A DNA stretch of 5,825 nucleotides, taken from positions 1 through 5,825 of the forward strand of contig JAFRZQ010000092.1 of assembly GCA_017442465.1 (NCBI GenBank), written 5' to 3'. The translations under genes and the position numbers were made by a program. Origin of the DNA: Anaerotignum sp. GTDB taxonomy: Bacteria; Bacillota; Clostridia; Lachnospirales; Anaerotignaceae. Below the pieces are notes generated by a model. That model was not told where the DNA came from. It was given only the letters and a program-made list of their open reading frames with translations, and did no database searches. Positions 1 to 5,820 of the stretch are shown here, piece after piece. Every line of letters begins with the position of its first letter. Within the stretch, counting starts at the first letter, position 1.

Positions 1-797
1 AAGTTATGATGCCTCTGTTCTTCGTTTTGTTTGTTGGTTTAGCGGTATATATCTTCATGCAGCCCGGTTCCACAGAAGGCTACAAATATATCTTCCGCGT
101 TGATCCCGTTGCTCTGAAAGACCCTATGACCTGGGTATATGCACTGGGCCAGGCATTCTTCTCCCTGTCCATTGCAGGCAACGGCACTGTAATTTACGGT
201 TCTTATCTGTCTGATGACGAAAACATTCCTGCTTCCGCAGCCCGTGTAGCATTTTTCGATACACTGGCAGCATGTCTGGCAGCGCTGGTGATCATCCCCG
301 CTATGGCAACGGCTGGTTCTCAGCTGGATCAGGGCGGCCCCGGCCTGATGTTTATCTTCCTGCCTCATCTGTTCCATGGTATGCCTGGCGGTTCCATCTT
401 CGCTATCATCTTCTTTGTGGCTGTTCTGTTCGCAGGTATGACGTCCCTGCTGAATCTGTATGAAACACCCATCGCTACACTGCAGGAAAAATTCGGTTTC
501 CGCCGTATTCCTGCCTGCCTGACCATCGGCGTGATCGGTGCAGTGGTTTCCATCCTGATCCAGGGCATCGTTTCCGGCTGGATGGATGTTCTGTCTATCT
601 ACATCTGCCCTCTGGGTGCTGGTCTGGCCGCTGTGATGTTCTTCTGGTTCTGCAAGAAAGAATTTGTAGAATCTGAAGTAAACAAAGGCCGCAATAAACC
701 TGTGTTCACATGGTTCTATCCTCTGTGCAAATATGTACTCTGCCCCATCTGCTTCATCGTACTGGTTCTGGGTGCAATGAACGGCGGCATCGGTTAA
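1..797 (+). CDS. Sodium:neurotransmitter symporter (NSS/SNF) family transporter, C-terminal part; 5' end outside window
   Basis: Membrane transporter expected to couple Na+ entry to uptake of an amino acid or related small molecule; the substrate cannot be read from sequence. The frame is open to the left edge, so the apparent ATG at 6 is internal. By comparison with LeuT about 200 N-terminal residues (TM1-4) are missing. Counting from that Met: TM5 at about 2-19; TM6 at 42-67 with the family motif ALGQAFFSLS and YGSYL; TM7 at 81-104; a re-entrant extracellular loop containing GGPGLMFIFLP; TM8 at 127-153; TM9 at 168-189; TM10 at 193-216; TM11 at 233-257. TM8 carries AGMTS, and T146/S147 match the LeuT Na2-site residues Thr354/Ser355. 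The protein ends right after TM11, which suggests the short 11-helix bacterial form. The stop TAA at 795-797 is followed at once by a stem-loop. The unwound part of TM6 reads SIAGNG instead of the usual SLGxG, so the substrate may differ from typical members. Family assignment is firm. Confidence 0.93.
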   Translation, partial: VMMPLFFVLFVGLAVYIFMQPGSTEGYKYIFRVDPVALKDPMTWVYALGQAFFSLSIAGNGTVIYGSYLSDDENIPASAARVAFFDTLAACLAALVIIPAMATAGSQLDQGGPGLMFIFLPHLFHGMPGGSIFAIIFFVAVLFAGMTSLLNLYETPIATLQEKFGFRRIPACLTIGVIGAVVSILIQGIVSGWMDVLSIYICPLGAGLAAVMFFWFCKKEFVESEVNKGRNKPVFTWFYPLCKYVLCPICFIVLVLGAMNGGIG

Positions 798-985
798 GGC
801 GACTAAGTCGCCTTCGTTGAAATCAGGATTTCAACGAGTGAAAACAGATGAATAAACAGATAAGTTCCAGCGGTGTCAAACACCTTGAAACTTCCTGTTT
901 TCCTCGACAGAAGTAAATTCTGTCTGCGGATTTCATTCAGAAAACGCTTCGTTTTCCGAACCTTTCCGCTTCCAAAGGTTCAATC
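798..985. repeat. Array of consecutive stem-loops filling the intergenic region
   Basis: This gene-free stretch lies between two convergent genes and is almost entirely inverted repeats. Hairpins seen: 798-812 (GGCGAC/GTCGCC, loop TAA); 814-837 (10-bp arms, loop CAGG); 872-884 (GGTGT/ACACC, loop CAA), enclosed by AAACAG/CTGTTT at 854-859 and 895-900 and AAGTT/AACTT at 862-866 and 889-893; 906-924 (GACAGAA/TTCTGTC); 940-956 (GAAAACG/CGTTTTC, loop CTT) with outer TTC/GAA pairs at 936-960; and 958-981 (GAACCTTT/AAAGGTTC). The last two share the bases GAA at 958-960, so they are alternative in part. None except the terminator that follows has a T-run. I see no credible open reading frame here. 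It may be a compound palindromic repeat (REP or MITE-like) or the structured 3' end of the transporter mRNA. The hairpins are directly visible; their role is unknown. Confidence 0.8.
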
Positions 986-1022
986 AAAAAAATCCTTACT
1001 GCAAACGCAGTAAGGATTTTTT
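986..1022. terminator. Bidirectional Rho-independent terminator between the NSS gene and queA
   Basis: A perfect stem pairs AATCCTTACTGC (991-1002) with GCAGTAAGGATT (1007-1018) around loop AAAC. It is extended by the flanking A-run (986-992) and T-run (1017-1022) to about 16 bp. Both strands therefore end in a U-run after a GC-containing stem. It can stop the transporter transcript and, 5 nt past its stop codon, the queA operon transcript. Confidence 0.95.
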
Positions 1023-1027
1023 ATTGC

Positions 1028-2062
1028 TTATTTTTTTGCTAAGAACAAACAGGCGTCTCCAAAGGAGAAGAAACGGTATCTCTCTTTCACGGCTTCATCA
1101 TAGGATTCCATCACCAGATCCTTGCCCATTAGTGCAGAAACCAGCATGATTAAAGTGGATTCAGGCAGGTGGAAATTTGTCACCAGACAATCCACAGCCT
1201 TAAATTCATAACCGGGATAAATGAATATCTTCGTCCAGCCCGTTTTGGGCTGAATGATACCATTTTCATCCGTCACGGATTCCAGGGTTCTGGTGCTTGT
1301 GGTACCAACAGCGATAATACGGCCGCCGTTTTTCTTTGTTTCGTTCATGATTGCCGCCTGTTCCGGCTCAACCACGTAAAACTCGGAGTGCATTTCATGC
1401 TCCAGCACATTGTCCACTTTAACAGGACGGAATGTTCCCAGACCAACGTGCAGTGTCACATGGGCCACTTTTACGCCCATTTCTTCGATTTCCCGCAGCA
1501 GCTCCGGTGTAAAATGCAGTCCTGCTGTAGGTGCTGCCGCAGAGCCTTCGTGCTCCGCATAAACCGTCTGGTATCTGTTTTTATCCTCCAGTTTATGGGT
1601 GATATAAGGAGGCAGCGGCATTTCGCCCAATTCATCCAGAATGTTTTCAAAAACACCTTCATATTCAAATTTGATGATACGGTTGCCGCCTTCGATGACC
1701 TCCAGCACTTCCGCAACCAGTTTGCCGCCGCCAAAGGAAATTTTATCCCCGGGACGGGCTTTTTTACCGGGACGTACCAGCACTTCCCATGTATCCATAT
1801 CTCTTCTGACCAGAAGGAGAATTTCCATGGCTGCGCCTGTTCCCACTCTTTCTCCATATAATCTGGCGGGAAGTACCTTCGTGTTGTTAATAACCAAACA
1901 GTCCCCCGCCTTCAGATATTCTTTAATATCTCTGAAATGTCTGTGTTCTCTTTTCCCGCTGTCCTTATGGACCACCATCAGACGGCTGGAAGCTCTGTCC
2001 TTAAGAGGTTCCTGGGCAATGAGTTCTTCAGGCAGATCAAAGTAAAAATCACTTGTTTTCAT
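1028..2062 (-). CDS. queA: S-adenosylmethionine:tRNA ribosyltransferase-isomerase (QueA)
   Basis: Cytosolic enzyme of queuosine synthesis. It transfers and isomerises the ribosyl part of S-adenosylmethionine onto preQ1 at position 34 of tRNAs with GUN anticodons (Asp, Asn, His, Tyr), giving epoxyqueuosine. At 344 aa it has normal length, and family motifs are present throughout: NNTKVLPARL (59-68), GEMPLPPYI (146-154), YQTVYA (164-169), GSAAAPTAGLHFT (173-185), HVTLHVGLGTFRPV (201-214), HEMHSE (222-227), VGTTSTRTLES (252-262), TNFHLPESTL (295-304) and YRFFSFGDACLF (329-340). The ATG at 2062 overlaps the stop of the preceding small gene as ATGA, and a modest AGGGG site lies 6 nt upstream inside that gene, so translational coupling is likely. 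It is the last gene of the operon. Its TAA is 5 nt from a terminator, so tgt, its common downstream partner, is not cotranscribed here. Confidence 0.98.
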   Translation of the reverse strand: MKTSDFYFDLPEELIAQEPLKDRASSRLMVVHKDSGKREHRHFRDIKEYLKAGDCLVINNTKVLPARLYGERVGTGAAMEILLLVRRDMDTWEVLVRPGKKARPGDKISFGGGKLVAEVLEVIEGGNRIIKFEYEGVFENILDELGEMPLPPYITHKLEDKNRYQTVYAEHEGSAAAPTAGLHFTPELLREIEEMGVKVAHVTLHVGLGTFRPVKVDNVLEHEMHSEFYVVEPEQAAIMNETKKNGGRIIAVGTTSTRTLESVTDENGIIQPKTGWTKIFIYPGYEFKAVDCLVTNFHLPESTLIMLVSALMGKDLVMESYDEAVKERYRFFSFGDACLFLAKK

Positions 2063-2334
2063 CTTGTTCCCCTAAACATATAATCTTCTGCATATTTTAC
2101 GCCAAAAATCTTCAGCATTTCCTTACGGTATGTCACCGTAGAATCATCAGGCAGATAATCAAAGCCTTCAATATCAAAGTCATGCAGTACATATCTTTCT
2201 TCCATATCCTGAGAATTGATGATAACCTCAGGGTCTGTTACCTTACGGAAAATACTCACGATCTCGCATTCGGGATCAGAAATAGCACGCATGATCTGCA
2301 GGATCTCATCATCTTTCAGTCTTTTTACAAACAT
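2059..2334 (-). CDS. Small conserved-looking protein of unknown function, paralogue of the adjacent 100-aa protein
   Basis: A 91-aa soluble protein with no signal peptide or membrane segment. I do not recognise a named family. It is clearly related to the gene just upstream: both begin MF-x2-(R/K)L, have I-x2-(V/I)M followed by ISD near residue 18-20, share LHD(F/Y) at about 50-53, and end with YR-x2-M-x-K-x-FG-x2-YA-x2-Y. The first third looks like an acidic amphipathic helix (residues 5-18) and the last third like a basic helix (67-80). The start ATG at 2334 has GGAGG within a purine-rich run (2342-2349), 8 nt away. The gene begins 15 nt after its paralogue's stop, and its TGA overlaps the queA start, which ties its expression to queA. 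A small regulatory or adaptor protein is possible, but that is a guess from size and position only. Confidence 0.87.
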   Translation of the reverse strand: MFVKRLKDDEILQIMRAISDPECEIVSIFRKVTDPEVIINSQDMEERYVLHDFDIEGFDYLPDDSTVTYRKEMLKIFGVKYAEDYMFRGTR

Positions 2335-2349
2335 ATCTATTCCCTCCCC

Positions 2350-2652
2350 TTAGTATTCCAATAAATATTTGATGGCATATTCATCGCCAAACCATTTATG
2401 CATCAGGCTTCTGTAAACATAGTCAGAACCGGCACCGGCACGGTTTTTGCCTCTGATATGGTAATCATGGAGCTGGTATGTTTCTGTATCTTCCTGGAAC
2501 TTTGCCGTTACCTCAGGCACATTGGAAAATGCAACAGCGTCATCAAAGCTCTGGTCGTATGTACGGATCTTCAGGATCGTCAGTTCACCGTCATCAGAAA
2601 TAACATTCATAACTTCCCTGATCTGTTCTTCTGTCAGTTTCTCAAAAAACAT
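2350..2652 (-). CDS. Small protein of unknown function, first copy of a tandem paralogous pair
   Basis: A 100-aa, charged, cytosolic-looking protein without signal peptide or transmembrane segment. It shares N-terminal MFFEKLTEEQIREVM and ISD (residues 1-20), a central LHDYHIRG (61-68) and a C-terminal YRSLMHKWFGDEYAIKYL (80-97) with the following 91-aa gene, so the two are probably an old tandem duplication. The 32-58 region is divergent between the copies and is longer here. The start at 2652 is fixed by AAGGAGG at 2661-2667, 8 nt upstream. That site lies in the final codons of the preceding 87-aa gene, only 3 nt separate that gene's stop from this start, and translation is likely coupled. 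No catalytic or metal-binding motif stands out. Function is unknown. Confidence 0.88.
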   Translation of the reverse strand: MFFEKLTEEQIREVMNVISDDGELTILKIRTYDQSFDDAVAFSNVPEVTAKFQEDTETYQLHDYHIRGKNRAGAGSDYVYRSLMHKWFGDEYAIKYLLEY

Positions 2653-2655
2653 TTC

Positions 2656-2919
2656 TCATACCTCCTTGTTCCAATCGATCTCAATAGCTTTCCAAAGTTC
2701 ATTTTTCCCAACACCGCAAAGGGCCTCACGAACAGCCTCCGGGTTCTGCTCCACCCGACGGTTCATGCCGCCGCAGCGAAGGCCTTCATCCAGACAAAGC
2801 CAAAGTTCTTCGCCCTTCGGTTCCTCGAACAGGCCTCTGTCAGAAAAAACCACTGTATTTCCTTTTCCATCCTGCCATCCGGGTCTGGAAAGCAGGAATG
2901 TTCTGAAATCTTTCATCAT
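2656..2919 (-). CDS. 87-aa protein of unknown function between spoIID-like gene and the paralogous pair
   Basis: Short soluble protein starting MMKDFRTFLLSRPGW and ending in a Trp-rich tail with WKAIEIDW. I recognise no family. It has five Trp, two Cys (one in the LRCGGMNRR segment) and no signal peptide or membrane helix. A longer open frame runs upstream to 3003, but that part overlaps the C-terminus of the SpoIID-like gene. The ATG at 2919 has GAGG (2926-2929) 6 nt upstream, inside the last codons of that gene, and starts 1 nt after its stop. The ATG at 2916 is an alternative one codon in. Tight packing on both sides and no disruption argue for a real gene. It is not obviously related to the two following small proteins, though it may work with them. 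Confidence 0.83.
   Translation of the reverse strand: MMKDFRTFLLSRPGWQDGKGNTVVFSDRGLFEEPKGEELWLCLDEGLRCGGMNRRVEQNPEAVREALCGVGKNELWKAIEIDWNKEV
2661..2667 (-). promoter_or_regulatory. Ribosome binding site AAGGAGG for the 100-aa gene, inside the preceding coding sequence
   Basis: A full-consensus Shine-Dalgarno lies 8 nt before the ATG at 2652 and is read as Lys-Glu codons near the end of the 87-aa gene. This supports both gene boundaries and close coupling of translation. Confidence 0.9.
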
Positions 2920-2920
2920 A

Positions 2921-4510
2921 TCAATCCTCAATGGTGATACCTGTATAGTAATGATACAGGATGTCTTCATAATCATAGCCCATCTGTGCCATTGCCTGGG
3001 CACCTTTCTGGCTCATGCCAACACCATGGCCAACGCCAACCCCTTCAAACAGGAATCTGCCGTTTTTCACCGTGCTGATATTTACATCATATACTTCATA
3101 ATCGCTGTTATCCACAGAAACAGCAGGCTTGGAAGAAGCATTCACATCTACAGAGAAGTTTTTACCATTGAGATGAGAAAGTGTCCCCTCTGTTTTGGCA
3201 ATCACACCCTGATTTGCCGCAGCTGCCAGTAAGCCGCCTGCTGCCGCTGTTTTGGTTTTTTCTGCTTTCATCCCGTACTGACCGATTTCTCCACCCTTGC
3301 CATTAATAGTAAACATTTTGCTGGGCAGACTGCCGCAGGCTGCAGAAAAATAGGTGCGGATCGTTTCTTTATTCAGTGTTTTTGTTCCCTTTGTGCCAAC
3401 GATCTGCATTTCCTGCACACGGCCGCCGGTGGAAAGCTTTGTGATCACAATATCCTTTGCAGAACCGATACCGGCTTCTTTTTCTGCCAGAAGATCTGTC
3501 AGTTCGTCCAGAGTCAGTTCCCTCGTCCAAGTGTTGTCACCGTATTCTGCAATTTCGGGTACGGCACGCAGATAAGGCACCGTTGCCCACCACACATTTT
3601 CGCTGTTTTCTGTATAACCGCCAGTGGAAGAGGAGAACACCGCCTCAATGGGGCTGCCGTTATAACACGCCACTTCTCCTTCTGTTGCATCTACTGCTGC
3701 GGTTGTAGACGCTGCTTCATTACTGTAGCCTTTATATACCTGACAGTTTACCCCATCACAAAGCTGATATCCGCTGCCTGTATGGGCTCCCAGTTTCGTC
3801 ATGGCATAGGTTCTTGCTGCTACCGCCTGTGCTTTCAGAGCTTCTTGTTCGTAACTCTGGGGCATTTCGGAAGAAACAACACCATATAAATACTCTTCCA
3901 GACCGATCACATTGACCGCTGTCATCGTGCTTCCTGTCACTGAAAAAGTCAGCATACCGCGATAGGGATAACCATTCAGCTTGAAAGTGTCTCCTACGTT
4001 GCCGCCCATCAGAACAGCATCTTCCGGCAAAAGCAGTTTCGCTTCGCCGCCGCTGATGCTATACCCTTCAAAGGCAGACACTCTGGATGCATTTTCTCTG
4101 GAAGCATTTTCCACTTCCGCTCTGGATGCCCCCTTCACATAAACCGTCCACTCTTCATCCATCAAGTAGCCCGCATAAGCATCATATCCCATATTTGTCA
4201 AAGAATTTGCCAGGTCGATTGCTTCATCCAGATCCATTTCACTTTCGATCATTACAAATTCCCCCACAGCCGCCCTTGCTGTAAAAGTGCCGCTGGATGT
4301 GACCATGCCGCCTTCCTCAAAATCTTCTCCATCCGCCATGCCAATGTACAGATCCCACACACCAATGGTGGCAGAAGGTACATTTTTACAGATAGATTCC
4401 AATCCGACACGCAGAACTTCCGGTGTCTCATATGCCATTGCTTCCCCGGGCACAGATGCCAGCAGCATACTGCACGCCGCAATGGAAGCGATTCTTTTTT
4501 TCATGCTCAT
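2921..4510 (-). CDS. SpoIID/LytB-domain protein, exported peptidoglycan lytic transglycosylase-like
   Basis: Probably acts on peptidoglycan outside the membrane. The Bacillus SpoIID prototype is a lytic transglycosylase acting on glycan strands stripped of stem peptides. This 529-aa protein opens with a Sec signal (KKR, then a hydrophobic stretch, likely cut after AMA at about 26). An RVGL segment follows (34-37), then a SPOR-like stretch at about 82-135 (EAIDLANSLTNMGYDAYAGY, then WTVYVKG). The SpoIID domain starts near 195: GVVSSEMP holds Glu215, matching the catalytic Glu of SpoIID; LKAQAVAARTYAM follows; and CDGVNCQVYKG holds Cys251/Cys256, a pair known to bind zinc in Clostridioides SpoIID. 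The C-terminal signature GVGHGVGMSQKGAQAMAQMGYDYEDILYHYYTG (492-524) is intact. It is longer than Bacillus SpoIID (about 343 aa) because of the N-terminal part and an Ala/Lys-rich insert at 402-480. GGAGG at 4518-4522 fits the ATG at 4510. It heads the operon and has a vegetative-looking promoter. Confidence 0.94.
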   Translation of the reverse strand: MSMKKRIASIAACSMLLASVPGEAMAYETPEVLRVGLESICKNVPSATIGVWDLYIGMADGEDFEEGGMVTSSGTFTARAAVGEFVMIESEMDLDEAIDLANSLTNMGYDAYAGYLMDEEWTVYVKGASRAEVENASRENASRVSAFEGYSISGGEAKLLLPEDAVLMGGNVGDTFKLNGYPYRGMLTFSVTGSTMTAVNVIGLEEYLYGVVSSEMPQSYEQEALKAQAVAARTYAMTKLGAHTGSGYQLCDGVNCQVYKGYSNEAASTTAAVDATEGEVACYNGSPIEAVFSSSTGGYTENSENVWWATVPYLRAVPEIAEYGDNTWTRELTLDELTDLLAEKEAGIGSAKDIVITKLSTGGRVQEMQIVGTKGTKTLNKETIRTYFSAACGSLPSKMFTINGKGGEIGQYGMKAEKTKTAAAGGLLAAAANQGVIAKTEGTLSHLNGKNFSVDVNASSKPAVSVDNSDYEVYDVNISTVKNGRFLFEGVGVGHGVGMSQKGAQAMAQMGYDYEDILYHYYTGITIED

Positions 4511-4542
4511 TTTATTTCCTCCCTCTTCTGGAGATTATTGAT

Positions 4543-4561
4543 ATACGCATACAATGCGTAT
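4543..4561 (-). promoter_or_regulatory. Perfect inverted repeat in the leader of the spoIID-like operon
   Basis: Arms ATACGCAT and ATGCGTAT (8 bp) surround a 3-nt loop. The repeat lies just downstream of the expected transcription start, about 12 nt past the -10 box. It could be a repressor operator overlapping the start region or a 5' mRNA hairpin that protects the transcript. There is no T-run after it, so it is not a simple attenuator. The repeat is certain; its role is inferred. Confidence 0.6.
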
Positions 4562-4572
4562 TTTATCAAAAT

Positions 4573-4602
4573 ATTATAACACAAAATACCCACTCGCGAC
4601 AA
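4573..4602 (-). promoter_or_regulatory. Predicted housekeeping-type promoter for the spoIID-like/queA operon
   Basis: On the - strand a perfect TATAAT (4573-4578) is preceded by TG one base away, an extended -10. An 18-nt spacer leads to TTGTCG (4597-4602), a partial -35. It falls between the terminator of the upstream gene and the spoIID-like start, with a leader of about 55 nt. The match favours the main vegetative sigma factor. Confidence 0.75.
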
Positions 4603-4610
4603 CGGATTTT

Positions 4611-4645
4611 ACAAAAGAAAAAGGACTTCGTATCCCGAAGTCCTT
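4611..4645 (-). terminator. Rho-independent terminator after the NlpC/P60 gene
   Basis: A perfect 10-bp stem AAGGACTTCG (4621-4630) / CGAAGTCCTT (4636-4645) has a 5-nt loop. On the - strand it is followed by a T-rich tract (TTTTTCTTTTGT overlapping the stem end). It begins 15 nt after the stop codon and separates this gene from the next promoter. Confidence 0.94.
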
Positions 4646-4660
4646 ATCATTTCTATCCTG

Positions 4661-5758
4661 TTATCTCAGCACTCGTCTTGCTGTAACATATGTTCTTGCA
4701 CTATAACCACTGTTCAGGTCTGTTACTGTTACGCCATAGGCAGCACCATCTGTAGAATGTACATATGTGCCATCGCCGCAGTAAATACCAACATGACAGA
4801 TTCTGCTGTTGCCGCCGCTGTTGAAGAATACCAGATCGCCTGCCTGCAGGTTGGATTTGGAAACTTCCACACCGTTATTTACCATGGTATAGGAAGATCT
4901 GTTCAGTGTGATACCGAAGTTTTTATATACGGAATATACAAAACCGGAACAGTCAACACCTTTATTCAGATTTGTACCGCCCCATACATAGGGAGTACCA
5001 ATGAACTGTTTCCCGTAGGAAACAACTGCTGCACCATTGCCGCTGCCAGCAGAACGTGTTGTTCTTACACCTTCTCTTACAGAAAGGTATTCAGCACTTA
5101 CATAGCCTTTTACACCACCGTCAGTGATGATTCTTACCCATTCCTGACCTACTCTGTCTACATTTACTTCTGTACCGTAAGGCAGTACATCCAGAACAAC
5201 AGAGATCAGAGATGCTTCCTTACGCAGTTTCAGGCCGCCTTCAGCAGTTACAACACCGTATACTACAGTTTCTGCTTCACTGTCCATTTTTGCTGCATAT
5301 TTCACATAATCGCCGTCTACATAGTCTTTGCTTACATAAGCAGAACCGCCTTTGTAGGAAATGCGATACCAGCTGTCATTCTGACCAGTAACACATACAT
5401 AGTCACCATCTGCAAATTTGCCAAGAGAACCAGCAGATGTGGATGCCTTTTCTCTGCAGTTTACACTGGAACCATCGATCGCTGCATCCGCTTTTGTCAC
5501 TTCAAAATAATCAGCAGATACAAAGCCACTGTTGTCATTATAAGAGATCTCAAACCAGTTGCCTGCTTTGTCCAAAATCTCATATTCTGTACCTTTATTG
5601 ATCTTACCCAGCACTTCTGCATCTGTGCCTGCTTCTGCACGAACATTTACATCTGTGCCGGAAGCCTGGCCAGCATTTGCTGCAAATGCTGTTACTGTGC
5701 CTAACGCAACAAAAAGAGCGGTCATGCACACCTGTTTGATCGCTTTTTTTACACCCAT
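4661..5758 (-). CDS. Secreted NlpC/P60 peptidoglycan endopeptidase with three SH3b domains
   Basis: Exported cell-wall hydrolase, expected to cut stem peptides (typically D-Glu to the diamino acid) while bound to the wall through its SH3 domains. At 365 aa: signal peptide 1-26 (KKAIK, hydrophobic core, AFA cleavage site); SH3b repeats at about 35-88, 95-148 and 168-228, each with the VN(V/C)R or LKLR start and a GYVS/GFVS/AYVS end; a short Ser/Gly linker; and the NlpC/P60 domain at 242-365. Catalytic residues are visible: Cys270 in VDCSGFVYS, His322 in CHVGIY and His334 in YVHS. PYVWGG (256-261) and AGDLVFF (306-312) are also family motifs. The ATG at 5758 is chosen because GGAGG (5767-5771) lies 8 nt before it. 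A TTG at 5773 in frame overlaps that binding site and is not credible. The gene is monocistronic, with a terminator after it and a WalR-like box upstream. It looks intact. Confidence 0.97.
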   Translation of the reverse strand: MGVKKAIKQVCMTALFVALGTVTAFAANAGQASGTDVNVRAEAGTDAEVLGKINKGTEYEILDKAGNWFEISYNDNSGFVSADYFEVTKADAAIDGSSVNCREKASTSAGSLGKFADGDYVCVTGQNDSWYRISYKGGSAYVSKDYVDGDYVKYAAKMDSEAETVVYGVVTAEGGLKLRKEASLISVVLDVLPYGTEVNVDRVGQEWVRIITDGGVKGYVSAEYLSVREGVRTTRSAGSGNGAAVVSYGKQFIGTPYVWGGTNLNKGVDCSGFVYSVYKNFGITLNRSSYTMVNNGVEVSKSNLQAGDLVFFNSGGNSRICHVGIYCGDGTYVHSTDGAAYGVTVTDLNSGYSARTYVTARRVLR

Positions 5759-5764
5759 TGGATT

Positions 5765-5771
5765 CTCCTCC
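5765..5771 (-). promoter_or_regulatory. Ribosome binding site GGAGGAG that fixes the NlpC/P60 start
   Basis: The GGAGG core sits 8 nt before the ATG at 5758. Because the in-frame TTG at 5773 overlaps it, the shorter 365-aa reading is the one to use. Confidence 0.9.
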
Positions 5772-5799
5772 AAACTTATTTCAATCGTTTTACCGAAAT

Positions 5800-5820
5800 T
5801 GTTACAATTCTGTTACAATT
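5800..5820. promoter_or_regulatory. WalR (YycF)-like box: tandem TGTTACAATT repeat upstream of the NlpC/P60 gene
   Basis: TGTTACAATT occurs at 5800-5809 and again at 5811-5820, an 11-bp period that places both copies on the same face of the helix. The half-sites TGTTAC-N5-TGTTAC on the + strand, and TGTAAC-N5-TGTAAC on the - strand, both exactly fit the published WalR consensus TGTWAH-N5-TGTWAH. WalR controls wall hydrolases in Firmicutes, which fits the gene. The core promoter is unclear: the -10 may be near the window edge (ATACT) or weak (TGAAAT at 5778-5783). Confidence 0.7.

Noticed and set aside
798..985. CRISPR array as an explanation for the repeated hairpins
   Set aside because: The arms differ from hairpin to hairpin; there is no constant direct repeat and no regular spacer length.
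1169..1861. 230-codon open frame on the + strand
   Set aside because: It is antisense to queA, rich in His/Phe/Cys, with no recognisable domain; it is a shadow of queA codon use.
2920..3003. N-terminal extension of the 87-aa gene to an ATG at 3003
   Set aside because: It would overlap the conserved C-terminus of the SpoIID-like protein; the ATG at 2919 has its own GAGG site at correct distance.
4472..4510. Possible lipobox (IAAC) in the SpoIID-like signal peptide
   Set aside because: The Cys is at residue 13, with only a few hydrophobic residues before it and the hydrophobic core continuing after it; the AMA site at about 26 fits an ordinary signal peptidase I cut.
4548..4555. CATACAAT on the + strand, like a SigE -10 box
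   Set aside because: It points away from the spoIID-like gene, has no matching -35, and is simply the centre of the perfect inverted repeat at 4543-4561.
4757..5704. 315-codon open frame on the + strand
   Set aside because: It is antisense to the firmly identified NlpC/P60 gene, has an odd Cys/Tyr/Thr-rich composition and matches no family.
5759..5773. TTG start giving a 370-aa NlpC/P60 protein
   Set aside because: The TTG overlaps the GGAGG ribosome binding site of the ATG at 5758 and has no good site of its own; the ATG also starts a normal signal peptide.
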